Shown here: in pieces, positions 18,390-27,019 of the stretch
How positions within the stretch are numbered: the first letter of the stretch is position 1
Layout of the letters: each line of letters starts with the position of its first letter
The notes under the pieces: generated by a model
Seen by the model: the letters and a program-made list of their open reading frames with translations, nothing else
What the model was told of the DNA's origin: nothing
The model's database searches: none
NCBI GenBank assembly: GCA_024330265.1
Contig: JANDLT010000029.1
Coordinates: 1 to 59,945 of the forward strand
Length of the DNA: 59,945 nt
Source of the DNA: Pyrinomonadaceae bacterium MAG19_C2-C3
GTDB taxonomy: Bacteria > Acidobacteriota > Blastocatellia > Pyrinomonadales > Pyrinomonadaceae
Direction of reading: 5' to 3'
Program-made: the position numbers and the translations under genes

Positions 18390-20552
18390 ATGTCGCGTTC
18401 ATCTTATGTTGTGCGTTACATCATGCGTTGTATGGTGTTTTGCGTTGCTGTTTGTGTCGTTGTGTTGATGATTGATGTGATGTCCACTCAGGCACAACAG
18501 GGCGATGTGGGGAGCGTGTCGGAACTTGAAAGAGGTGCTGCAATGACGGAATATCGCGGGCGCGTGCGTGCGCCGGAACTGACAGGCGGGCGTTCGTGGC
18601 TCAACACGGAACGCCCGCTTACCTTGCAAAATTTGCGCGGCAAAATCGTCCTCCTCGATTTCTGGACTTACGGCTGCATCAACTGCATTCACATTATCCC
18701 CGACCTCAAAAAGTTGGAAGCCAAGTACGCGAATCAACTCGTCGTTATCGGCGTTCATTCCGCGAAGTTCGACAACGAAAAAGATACGGACAACATACGC
18801 CGTATCGTGATGCGTTATGAGATTGAGCATCCGGTGGCGAACGACGCCGATTTCAAAATCTGGCAAGCTTATGCGGTCAACGCCTGGCCCACACAAATGC
18901 TGATTGACCCCGCCGGATACGTCGTCGGTAAAGTCGTCGGTGAAGGAAACTACGACGTACTTGATGAATCAATCGGCAAACTCGTCACGGATTTTCGCGC
19001 ACGCGGCACGCTCGACGAACAGCCTTTGACGTTGGCTTTAGAACGCGCGAAGACCGCGCCTTTGCCGCTCGCCTTTCCCGGCAAGGTGGCGACCGATGAG
19101 CGCGGCGACCGCCTCTTTATCGCCGACTCGAATCACAATCGCATCGTCATCACCAAGCTTGACGGCACGCTCGTTAAAACCGTCGGCACGGGCGCGCAAG
19201 GGCGGCAAGACGGAGTGTTTGACAAAGCGACGTTTTATCGTCCGCAAGGTATGGCGTTCGACGCGGTGAACGATAGGCTGTATGTTGCCGACACGGGGAA
19301 TCATCTGATTCGTCGTCTCGATTTTAAGACCAATACCGTGACGACGATTGCCGGAACGGGCGAACAACTGCGCTCGCGTGTTGCCGAAGGTGATGCGATG
19401 AAGACCGCGCTTAGTTCGCCTTGGGATGTATTGCTTGTTAAGGACAAACTTTATATTGCGATGGCGGGAACGCATCAGATTTGGCAAGTTGATTTAGCGT
19501 CGAACACGGCGCGTGTTTTCGCCGGTTCTTTGCGCTGGCGCGAGGCGCGTGCCGATGGCGGATTGCTTGAATCCGCGTTCGCGCAGCCTTCAGGTTTGGC
19601 GACCGACGGGCGACATTTATATGTCGCGGATAGTGAATCGAACATCATCCGCCAGATAGATTTCAAAGACGAAGTGGCACGCGAAGAAGTTTCAAATACG
19701 GAAGCCAACGTAGATGCCACGCCGCAGGTTCGCACACTCGCGGGCGGCGACCTGTTCGAGTTTGGCGACCGCGACGGCACAGGCGATGACGCGCGTTTTC
19801 AACATCCGCTCGGCGTCGTTTTCCATGACGGCAAAGTTCTCATCGCCGATACTTACAATCACAAAATCAAACAACTCAATCCGACAAACGGAAGCGCGAC
19901 GACGTTTATCGGCACGGGCAAGCCGGGACAGGCGGGCGGTGAACGCACGTCGTTTTATGAACCCGGCGGTTTAAGCATCGCACGCGGCAAACTCTACATC
20001 GCCGACACCAACAACCACGCGATTCGCACGGTTGACTTAAAGACCAGACAGAGCGCGACGCTTCACATCAAAAACTTGAGCGCGCCCGATACGGCGTTCA
20101 TCGCGGCTTCAACAACCGACGTGGCTTCAGAACTAACGGCGGCAAACAAGAACGAAATCGCCTTGCCGCTACAAACGATTTCAGCATCGGATGCGCGGCT
20201 CACGGTGAACGTGCGGCTGCCGGAAGGCTATCACTTGAATGCCCTCGCGCCGCATCGTTATACCCTTGCCGTCACCAAAGGCGCGGAACTCATCACGCTG
20301 CCCGACGGCAAACAAACCTTGACGCGCTCATCGAAAGATTTGCAGTTGCCGATTTCAATTCCCCTCAAGGTGACGGCGGCGGGAGCGGCGGAATTGCGCG
20401 TCACGACGATGCTTTACTATTGCCGCGAAGACAACACGGGTGCGTGTCGCATCAAGACTCTGGCGTGGCGCGTGCCGATTGAGATTGCGAAAGCGGGAAG
20501 CGGGGCGGCGGGCAGTGAAATCAAAATCGCGGGTGACATAAAAGTCGAGTGA
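18390..20552 (+). CDS. Exported thioredoxin-like/NHL-repeat protein
   Basis: The N-terminal signal or anchor (hydrophobic run around MVFCVAVCVVVLMIDVM) is followed by a thioredoxin-like domain with FWTYGCINC, a CxxC redox pair, near residues 91-99. A long NHL beta-propeller follows, with repeated ADSNHNRI, ADTGNHLIRRL, ADTYNHKIKQL and ADTNNHAIRTVD units. The C-terminal 130 residues form a beta-sandwich like those at the end of NHLRC2-type proteins. The combination matches the bacterial NHLRC2-like family, probably a periplasmic disulfide or redox protein. It is followed 16 bp later by the topoisomerase IB gene. Confidence 0.88.
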   Translation: MSRSSYVVRYIMRCMVFCVAVCVVVLMIDVMSTQAQQGDVGSVSELERGAAMTEYRGRVRAPELTGGRSWLNTERPLTLQNLRGKIVLLDFWTYGCINCIHIIPDLKKLEAKYANQLVVIGVHSAKFDNEKDTDNIRRIVMRYEIEHPVANDADFKIWQAYAVNAWPTQMLIDPAGYVVGKVVGEGNYDVLDESIGKLVTDFRARGTLDEQPLTLALERAKTAPLPLAFPGKVATDERGDRLFIADSNHNRIVITKLDGTLVKTVGTGAQGRQDGVFDKATFYRPQGMAFDAVNDRLYVADTGNHLIRRLDFKTNTVTTIAGTGEQLRSRVAEGDAMKTALSSPWDVLLVKDKLYIAMAGTHQIWQVDLASNTARVFAGSLRWREARADGGLLESAFAQPSGLATDGRHLYVADSESNIIRQIDFKDEVAREEVSNTEANVDATPQVRTLAGGDLFEFGDRDGTGDDARFQHPLGVVFHDGKVLIADTYNHKIKQLNPTNGSATTFIGTGKPGQAGGERTSFYEPGGLSIARGKLYIADTNNHAIRTVDLKTRQSATLHIKNLSAPDTAFIAASTTDVASELTAANKNEIALPLQTISASDARLTVNVRLPEGYHLNALAPHRYTLAVTKGAELITLPDGKQTLTRSSKDLQLPISIPLKVTAAGAAELRVTTMLYYCREDNTGACRIKTLAWRVPIEIAKAGSGAAGSEIKIAGDIKVE

Positions 20553-20568
20553 AAGCGAACGGACAAAG

Positions 20569-21717
20569 ATGGTAGCAACTATTACGAAAGCGAAAGCCGC
20601 AAACGCTGCCGTCGCCGCCGTTCAAGCAGACGCGCCAACGGCAATCGCGCCCGCGCAAGTGACGCGCGGCGAACGTGCAAAGTGGTGGCGGCGACACGGC
20701 ACGAAGCGCAGGTTTCGTTATGAAACTTCGGACGGTGCGAAGATTACCGATGACGCGACGCTTGAGCGCATTAAGTCGCTTGTCATCCCGCCCGCGTGGA
20801 CGGAAGTCCGCATCAATCCGCGCCCGCGTGGTTCGCTTCAGGCAATCGGGATTGATGCGCTAGGGCGCGTCCAACGCATCTATCATCCAAGTTTCGCGCT
20901 TCGCCAACAGCAAAAGAAGTACGCGCGCATCGAACGCTTCGGCGAACTTCTGCCCGGTCTGCGGCGTGCGACGAATGAACATCTCGCGCATGAAGCTTTG
21001 AGCCGCGAACGTGTTTTGGCGGTCGTCGTGCGGCTTATCAATGAACTTTACTTTCGCATTGGTTCAGAGGAAAGCGTCAAACGATATAAGACTTACGGCG
21101 TGACGACGCTGCGTAACCGGCATCTCGAAATCAAGCGCGGCAAACTGGTTTTTAGTTTCGTCGGCAAGCATCACATCAAGCATCGCCGCATCGTTGTTGA
21201 TAAGGATTTGGCGACGTTGATGCGCGACATCAAAGCACTCGGCGGCGCGAAACTGTTTCACTATGTTGACGATGAAGGACGGGCGCACGCGATACGCCCG
21301 CGCGATGTCAACGAATATATTAAGAGCGCAATCGGCGAAAACTTTTCCGCGAAGGATTTCCGAACGTGGGGCGGGACGATGCTCGCCGCCACCAACCTCG
21401 CGGAAATCGGCAAAGCCGAAACCGAACGTCAGGCAAAAACCAACGTCGTCAAAGCCGTCAAAAGGGTTGCCGAACATCTTGGCAATACGCCCGCCGTGTG
21501 TCGCTCGTGCTACATACATCCGGCGGTCATGGAACGTTACATGGAAGGCATCACGCTCGAAGAATTTACCTCGCGCCGCAAACGTCGCATAAACCGCACG
21601 CAAGCCGAACGCGACCCGGAAGAAGAAGCCGTCTTACAAATGCTCAAAGCTTCGACGAAAGACACGACCACGCTGGCAAACGTCGAACGCAAAACCGAAA
21701 AGGAAGTCAAAGCGTAA
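20569..21717 (+). CDS. DNA topoisomerase IB
   Basis: Poxvirus-type topoisomerase I, which relaxes both positive and negative supercoils through a 3'-phosphotyrosine. The bacterial N-terminal domain (RRRHGTKRRFRYE-like start, then VIPPAWTEVRINP and RGSLQAIGIDALGRVQ) is followed by the catalytic domain. That domain holds RIGSEES, KYGVTTL-like and KDFRTWGGT motifs, and the nucleophile Y315 in SCYIHPAV. Length is 382 residues. The first 35 residues are an Ala-rich extension, so a later start is possible but not required. It is probably co-transcribed with the NHL gene. Confidence 0.93.
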   Translation: MVATITKAKAANAAVAAVQADAPTAIAPAQVTRGERAKWWRRHGTKRRFRYETSDGAKITDDATLERIKSLVIPPAWTEVRINPRPRGSLQAIGIDALGRVQRIYHPSFALRQQQKKYARIERFGELLPGLRRATNEHLAHEALSRERVLAVVVRLINELYFRIGSEESVKRYKTYGVTTLRNRHLEIKRGKLVFSFVGKHHIKHRRIVVDKDLATLMRDIKALGGAKLFHYVDDEGRAHAIRPRDVNEYIKSAIGENFSAKDFRTWGGTMLAATNLAEIGKAETERQAKTNVVKAVKRVAEHLGNTPAVCRSCYIHPAVMERYMEGITLEEFTSRRKRRINRTQAERDPEEEAVLQMLKASTKDTTTLANVERKTEKEVKA

Positions 21718-21838
21718 GCGAGCGGGAAACAGAAAAGTAACGCGGATGTTTTAGGTTTGTCCTAAAGTGCCTGTTAAGATAAGCACCAACCAAGTTCCAC
21801 CATACAACCAAAAACAATCAAAGGGAGAAAGTATCATC

Positions 21839-22063
21839 ATGTCAGTAGCCCGCATCACCGAAATCAGCGCGACCTCAACCAAGAGTTTTGAGGACGCAGT
21901 GCAACAAGGCGTCCAACGCGCCACCGCCACCTTACGCAACGTCAAGAGCGCGTGGATTAAAGAACATCAAATCAAAATTGACGGCAGCAACATCACCGAG
22001 TACCAAGTCAACCTGCTCATCACCTTCATCCTCGATGACGGCGACGGGCAAGACATCGCTTAG
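21839..22063 (+). CDS. Dodecin (flavin-storage protein)
   Basis: A small protein of 74 residues that forms 12-mers and binds flavins. The pattern begins ARITEISATSTKSFEDAV, has the amphipathic helix QQGVQRATATLRNVK, and carries the flavin-stacking Trp in SAWIKEHQIKI before the last two strands. I choose the ATG at 21839 because AAGGGAGAAA precedes it at good spacing. The open frame upstream to 21767 lacks family similarity. Confidence 0.88.
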   Translation: MSVARITEISATSTKSFEDAVQQGVQRATATLRNVKSAWIKEHQIKIDGSNITEYQVNLLITFILDDGDGQDIA

Positions 22064-22065
22064 TG

Positions 22066-22158
22066 CAGGAGCCAGAAGCCAAGAAGCCAGTAGCCAGAAG
22101 AAAAGCATCGTCTTCATTCTGGCTACTGGCCTCTTACTTCTGGCTCCTGCTTCAGGGT
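22066..22158. repeat. Inverted heptad repeats between convergent dodecin and ROK genes
   Basis: Units of the type gccagaa/gccagta run rightward at 22074-22103 and their complement (ttctggc, tactggc) returns at about 22118-22152. The result is a long hairpin with an AT-rich turn between two convergent genes. It probably serves as a bidirectional terminator. The same heptad sequence family recurs at 41.33 and 45.11 kb. Confidence 0.8.
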
Positions 22159-23666
22159 GCTAGTCGGGCGATGTGTTCATCAATGGCGACTTCGAGCGCG
22201 CCGCCTAAACCCGCGCCCGTCGGCTCTCCGGCTTCGACCGACCAGCGCGTGAGTCTGCCGACCATGCTGCGCGTTAAGGCTTCGTGAAGCGAGTCGCGTA
22301 TGAACGTCCAACCGTGAACGATGCGACCCGATACGATGACGTTCGTCACACCGAGACCCGAAATAACATTAGCGATGCCGATGCCCAGATAGTCGCCGAC
22401 CTGTTCGAGCGTCGCACGGGCGCGACGCTCTCCCGCTTCGGCACGCGCGACGACATCAAGGAAACGAAGCGCGCCCGTCCCCGATGTGTTCGTCCGCTCA
22501 CCGTTATAAAGTGTGGCGGCGGACGAAGCCGAGGCATAGCGTTCCCAGCAACCGCGATTGCCGCACACGCACTGCTTGCCGCCCGCGACGATGGTCATAT
22601 GCCCGAACTCTCCGGTCATCCCCGCCCCGACGCCCGCACCGCCACGATAAACTTCGCCGCCAAGCACGAGTCCGACGCCGATTCCCGTACCGACGCGAAG
22701 CAAAATAAAATCATCGCCCGCTCCGGTTTCAATGCGCGCGAGTCGCCGTCGGGCTTCATAAACCGCCGCCGCCGTCGCATCGTTTTCGAGAATAACCGGC
22801 GTTGCTTCCAATGTCGTATCCAACGTCGTATCCAAGCCGTCGTTTGAAATAGTGTCACTCGCCCCGCGCGGATTGCTCGTGATGCCGGACGATTGTTGAA
22901 GCATCGTGGCAATCTCGACATCGTTCCACGCGAGATGTGGAGCGTAAAGAAGTTTGCCTCGCGCTTCATCAACCGGACCCGGAACGCTAACGCCGATAAG
23001 CGACAACTTACGCTCCGCGACTTGAGCGCGAATGCCCTTAATGCAATCGGCAACTCTGGCGAGCGTCGCCGCCGGGTCTTTCGGCGTATCGAAGACTTCA
23101 TGCGCGAGTGTTTCGTCATTCAAAGTCAACGCTCCGACTTGCGATTGCCTGACACCGATGTTGACGCCGATGAAAAATCGTTCGTCGGCATTAAGTGTCA
23201 GAGCGATGGGCGGGCGTCCGACTTGCGTTGTGCGCGACGGCGAAAAGGTCGGCTTCTCGCGCAAGATGTCGGCATCGAGCAGTGGGCGGACGATTTCCGT
23301 GACCGTGCTGCGGTTGACACCGAGACGGCGCGCGAGGTCAGCCCGCGAAATAGGTTGCGCTCCGCGCACGATTTTTAGCAGCGTGCGTGCGGTCGTCGTC
23401 GGCGTGCGTGAAGCGAGGAGCGGCGGCAATTGAGTCTGTTGCATATAACGTGTAGCGGGCGTGAGCGCCGGAGCGATTGACGGGCGCATCATCACCCGTG
23501 CGTCGGTTAGTAACGATTGATTTAGAGTGTGAGAGCGATGCACCGGAGAAGTTTCGACGATGCTTGCGACATTGTATCCGAGTTTCGCAATCGCACGGAG
23601 TACTCGACGCCGTAGTCCGGCTTCGACGCGCGGTGAAGTTTCTTCGTTACTCACCTTACACGACAA
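22152..23666 (-). CDS. ROK-family transcriptional regulator with LacI-like N-terminal remnant
   Basis: The 504-residue protein has a winged helix-turn-helix (SRADLARRLGVNRSTVTEIV, about residues 105-124) and a ROK sugar-kinase-like domain with the zinc motif CVCGNRGCWE. The ROK domain also contains VNIGVRQSQVGALT and ENDATAAAVYEARR. The first 100 residues are unusual. RRRVLRAIAKLGYN followed by RSHTL resembles the third helix and hinge of a LacI DNA-binding domain, without its first two helices. The only in-frame start is TTG (23666), or GTG four codons later, because an upstream ATG is followed at once by TAA. The gene lies 19 bp after argH on the same strand. Confidence 0.85.
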   Translation of the reverse strand: MSCKVSNEETSPRVEAGLRRRVLRAIAKLGYNVASIVETSPVHRSHTLNQSLLTDARVMMRPSIAPALTPATRYMQQTQLPPLLASRTPTTTARTLLKIVRGAQPISRADLARRLGVNRSTVTEIVRPLLDADILREKPTFSPSRTTQVGRPPIALTLNADERFFIGVNIGVRQSQVGALTLNDETLAHEVFDTPKDPAATLARVADCIKGIRAQVAERKLSLIGVSVPGPVDEARGKLLYAPHLAWNDVEIATMLQQSSGITSNPRGASDTISNDGLDTTLDTTLEATPVILENDATAAAVYEARRRLARIETGAGDDFILLRVGTGIGVGLVLGGEVYRGGAGVGAGMTGEFGHMTIVAGGKQCVCGNRGCWERYASASSAATLYNGERTNTSGTGALRFLDVVARAEAGERRARATLEQVGDYLGIGIANVISGLGVTNVIVSGRIVHGWTFIRDSLHEALTRSMVGRLTRWSVEAGEPTGAGLGGALEVAIDEHIARLAP

Positions 23667-23685
23667 TGATTACATGAAAGTTAAT

Positions 23686-25080
23686 TTACTCGCCAAGCCT
23701 TGCGCGTGCCGCCGTTAAAGCTTCGCGCACACGCGCGGGCGCAGTTCCGCCTGTTTGAGCTTTAGTTGCGAGCGTGTTTTCAAGCGTCAGGGCGTGATGC
23801 ACATCGGGTTCAATCAACGCGGAAAAACTTTTCAATTCATCAAACGACAAATCGTTCAACTCAACCGCGCGCTCAAGCGCATGACGAACGATGCGCCCCG
23901 TTATGTCGTGCGCCGTGCGAAAAGGCATTCCGCGCCCGACAAGATAATCGGCAAGTTCCGTCGCGTTTAAGTAGCCGCGACTAGCCGCCACGCGCATCGC
24001 GTCTTCGCGCAAAGCGATGTTGTTGATAACCGTCGCGGTGGTTTGCAAACAAGCCCGCACGGTATCGAAAGCGTCGAACACGGCTTCCTTGTCTTCCTGC
24101 ATATCCTTGTTATACGCGAGCGGCAAACCCTTCATCGTCACCAGCAAACTCAAGTTGTGACCGAAGACGCGCCCCGCTTTGCCGCGCACCAACTCCATCG
24201 CATCGGGGTTCTTCTTTTGCGGCATCAGACTCGAACCCGTACTCACGCGGTCACTAAGTTCGATAAAGCCGAACTCCGCAGAAGCGTACAAGATTATGTC
24301 TTCACTCATGCGCGACAGATGCACCATCACGAGCGATGCGGCGTGCGTAAAATCAACGCAGAAATCACGGTCGCTAACCGCGTCGAGGCTGTTCCGTGTC
24401 ACCTCGTCAAAGCCGAGTTCACGCGCTACTTGTTCGCGGTCAATCGCGTAACTCGTTCCGGCAAGTGCGGCAGAGCCAAGCGGCAGAACATTCGCCCTTC
24501 GTCGGGTATCAGCAAATCGTTCAACATCACGCGCCAGCATCTCGAAATACGCGAGACACCAGTGCGCCCACAGCACGGGCTGCGCGCGTTGCAAATGCGT
24601 GTAGCCGGGAAGCATCGCATCAAAATTTGCTTCCGCGCTTTCAAGCAAATTCGTTTGCACAACACGGATTTCCTGCTTCAAATCATCAATCACATCGCGC
24701 ACCCACAAACGCATCGCGGTCGCTACTTGATCATTGCGGCTTCTGCCCGTGTGAAGCCGTCGCCCCGCCTCACCGACGATTTCAATGAGGCGCGTTTCGA
24801 TGAACGAATGCACATCTTCGGCTTCGTTCAGTTCGTCGAAGTAAGCCGCGCCGCCTTCCGCCGCGCGGATTGCGATAAGGCACAATCCTTCCGCGATGCA
24901 CCTCGCTTCCTCGTCACCCAAAACACCCGCGCGCCGCAAAGCTTCACAGTGCGCGAGGCTCGCTTTTGTGTCGGCGTGGAATAAACGACGGTCGAAGCCG
25001 AACGATTGATTGAACCGTGCGAACGCCGCATCGGGTTCATCCGTAAAACGCCCGCCCCATAATTTTTTGCTTCCGGTCAT
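23686..25080 (-). CDS. argH: Argininosuccinate lyase ArgH
   Basis: Last step of arginine synthesis: argininosuccinate to arginine and fumarate. It starts SKKLWGGRFTDEPDA, as expected for the family. The signature GSSLMPQKKNPDAMEL contains the catalytic serine loop. LHTGRSRNDQVATAMRL is the substrate-binding stretch. Length is 464 residues. It is transcribed away from argR-argG and shares a 105-bp intergenic region with ARG-box-like palindromes, so ArgR control of both directions is likely. Confidence 0.97.
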   Translation of the reverse strand: MTGSKKLWGGRFTDEPDAAFARFNQSFGFDRRLFHADTKASLAHCEALRRAGVLGDEEARCIAEGLCLIAIRAAEGGAAYFDELNEAEDVHSFIETRLIEIVGEAGRRLHTGRSRNDQVATAMRLWVRDVIDDLKQEIRVVQTNLLESAEANFDAMLPGYTHLQRAQPVLWAHWCLAYFEMLARDVERFADTRRRANVLPLGSAALAGTSYAIDREQVARELGFDEVTRNSLDAVSDRDFCVDFTHAASLVMVHLSRMSEDIILYASAEFGFIELSDRVSTGSSLMPQKKNPDAMELVRGKAGRVFGHNLSLLVTMKGLPLAYNKDMQEDKEAVFDAFDTVRACLQTTATVINNIALREDAMRVAASRGYLNATELADYLVGRGMPFRTAHDITGRIVRHALERAVELNDLSFDELKSFSALIEPDVHHALTLENTLATKAQTGGTAPARVREALTAARARLGE

Positions 25081-25129
25081 CGGCTGATGTTCCTTAATCT
25101 TTGACGGCTTTGCATCAAGTTTGCTATTT

Positions 25130-25167
25130 TATGCATCTATGCGAAAGATATGCAAATCACTTGCATA
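25130..25167. promoter_or_regulatory. Tandem ARG boxes between argH and argR
   Basis: TATGCAAATCACTTGCATA (25149-25167) is a palindrome with 7-bp arms and matches the ARG-box form (TNTGMAT...ATKCANA). A weaker copy, TATGCATCTATGCGA, starts at 25130. Two adjacent boxes are the usual layout for hexameric ArgR. They lie 18-56 bp upstream of argR and within 90 bp of argH. Confidence 0.75.
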
Positions 25168-25185
25168 ACAAGAACTGAAAACGCT

Positions 25186-25608
25186 ATGGAAAAAGAACGC
25201 CGTCAACAGAAAATCTCGAATCTGATTTCGACGCAACGCATCACAACGCAAATCGAACTCGCACGGCGTTTGGAGCGCGCGGGGTTAGTGACGACGCAAT
25301 CGAGTGTGTCGCGCGATTTGGAAGAACTCGGCATCGTCAAACGGAGAGGGCAGTACGCGCTGCCGCAATCCGCCGCCAACAACGGCGCGGGAGTTCACGG
25401 GCTTTTGAGTCTCGAACCATCGGGCAACGCGCTGATTATCGCTAAGTGTGAATCGGGCATGGCATCAGCGGTCGCGGTGCAGATTGACCGCGCGCAACTG
25501 TCGGAAGTCGTCGGCACGCTCGCCGGAGAGGACACGATTTTCATCGCCGTTCGTGACACCAAAGCACGGCGCGCGGCGATGCGAAAGCTGTGGGAATTGT
25601 TCGTATAA
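25186..25608 (+). CDS. argR: Arginine repressor ArgR
   Basis: Arginine-responsive DNA-binding regulator. The N-terminal winged helix contains SNLISTQRITTQIELARRL and SSVSRDLEELGIVKRRG. The C-terminal oligomerisation and arginine-binding domain includes AVAVQIDRAQLSEVVGTLAGEDTIFIAVR. I choose the ATG at 25186 (140 residues). The open frame begins at 25150, but that start lies inside the ARG box. Family length is about 150. It heads the rightward arg gene cluster and should repress itself through the upstream boxes. Confidence 0.93.
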   Translation: MEKERRQQKISNLISTQRITTQIELARRLERAGLVTTQSSVSRDLEELGIVKRRGQYALPQSAANNGAGVHGLLSLEPSGNALIIAKCESGMASAVAVQIDRAQLSEVVGTLAGEDTIFIAVRDTKARRAAMRKLWELFV

Positions 25609-25643
25609 ATCAGCATTCGAGTAAATTTAGAAGGCAAACATCA

Positions 25644-26888
25644 ATGAAGCAAAACATCAAAAAAATCGTTCTCGCGTATTCGGGCGGGCTTGATACGAGC
25701 GTGATGCTCCACTGGCTGCGCGCGACGCACGGCGCGGAAGTCGTGTGTTACTGCGCCGACATAGGGCAGGGCGAAGAACTTACGGGACTTGACGCGAAAG
25801 CGCGTGCGACGGGTGCGTCGAAGTTATACGTCGAGGATTTGCGTAAAGAGTTCGTCGAGGAATTTGTGTGGATGGCAATCAAGGCAAATGCGATTTATGA
25901 AGGCGTGTACTTGCTCGGAACTTCGCTCGCCCGTCCCGTTATCGCGCGCAAGCAAATCGAGATTGCGATGAGAGAAGGCGCGGACGCGGTGGCGCACGGC
26001 GCGACCGGCAAAGGCAATGATCAAGTGCGTTTCGAGCTTACATATTATGCACTTAAACCGGATATAAAAGTCGTCGCTCCGTGGCGCGACTGGGAATTTA
26101 AGGGCAGAAGCGACCTTATCGGATACGCGAAAGCGAATAACATTCCGGTGACGGCGACGCTTGAGAAACCTTATTCGACCGACCGGAACTTGATGCACGT
26201 TTCTTACGAAGGCGGCATTCTTGAAGACCCTTGGAGAGAGCCGCCCGCCGATATTTTTCAGATGACACGCGCGCCGGAAGACGCCGAAGCGGAAGCCGAA
26301 AACATAGAGATTAGTTTTGAGCGCGGCGTTCCGGTAGCGATAAACGGCGAGGCTTTGGGTGCAGTTGAATTGTTGACGAGAGCGAATGAGATTGGCGGGC
26401 GTCACGGCGTCGGGCGCGTTGATGTGGTTGAAAATCGCTTCGTCGGGATGAAGTCGCGCGGCGTGTATGAAACTCCGGGCGTGACGATTTTACAAGCCGC
26501 GCATCGCGCTCTGGAGTCAATCACGATGGACAGGGAAGTGACACGTTTGCGCGATACGCTCGGAGTCAAGTACGCCGAAAGCATTTACTACGGCTTCTGG
26601 TTTGCGCCCGAAGCGGCGTTGATGCGCCGTATGATTGACGACACGCAACAGGACGTGACGGGCGATGTGCGCGTCAAGTTATATCGCGGCAGTTGCACCG
26701 TGACGGGGCGCCGCGCCGCGCGTTCGTTGTACAACGAAAAGTTGGTGACGTTTGAAGCCGATGACGTTTATGACCAACACGACGCCGAAGGCTTTATCAA
26801 GTTGAACGCTTTGCGTTTGCGAACACTGGCGCAAATGCAAAGCAAAGAGGCGCACGAATCGTCAACGCAGATTGCCGTAGTCTCGTGA
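25644..26888 (+). CDS. argG: Argininosuccinate synthase ArgG
   Basis: Joins citrulline and aspartate with ATP to give argininosuccinate. The PP-loop ATP site is AYSGGLDTS near the N terminus. AHGATGKGNDQVRFE and the stretch around YSTDRNLMHVSYEGG are substrate motifs. I choose the ATG at 25644, where AGAAGG lies about 10 bp upstream, giving 414 residues, the normal family size. The longer frame from 25590 runs through the spacer after argR. Confidence 0.96.
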   Translation: MKQNIKKIVLAYSGGLDTSVMLHWLRATHGAEVVCYCADIGQGEELTGLDAKARATGASKLYVEDLRKEFVEEFVWMAIKANAIYEGVYLLGTSLARPVIARKQIEIAMREGADAVAHGATGKGNDQVRFELTYYALKPDIKVVAPWRDWEFKGRSDLIGYAKANNIPVTATLEKPYSTDRNLMHVSYEGGILEDPWREPPADIFQMTRAPEDAEAEAENIEISFERGVPVAINGEALGAVELLTRANEIGGRHGVGRVDVVENRFVGMKSRGVYETPGVTILQAAHRALESITMDREVTRLRDTLGVKYAESIYYGFWFAPEAALMRRMIDDTQQDVTGDVRVKLYRGSCTVTGRRAARSLYNEKLVTFEADDVYDQHDAEGFIKLNALRLRTLAQMQSKEAHESSTQIAVVS

Positions 26889-26894
26889 CTCCGT

Positions 26895-27000
26895 AATGGC
26901 TCTCTTTGCGCCTCTCTGCGTCCGCCCTCTGCGGTACTCTGCGTCAAAAAAGTTTTTCACGCAGAGTACCGCAGAGTTGAAGACGCAAAGTACCGCAGAG
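26895..27000. repeat. Long inverted repeat between argG and the P-loop gene
   Basis: CTCTGCGGTACTCTGCGT and its exact complement ACGCAGAGTACCGCAGAG flank an AT-rich turn (CAAAAAAGTTTTTC). Further degenerate copies lie on both sides, with a unit spacing of about 10 bp rather than 7. It could act as an attenuating or mRNA-stabilising hairpin inside the operon. Confidence 0.75.
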
Positions 27001-27019
27001 CTTTTAATGCAAAGGAACA

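Noticed and set aside
24043..24984. 313-residue open frame on the plus strand opposite argH
   Set aside because: It lies wholly inside argH on the other strand. Its length is a by-product of high-GC codon use, and the peptide has no recognisable domain.
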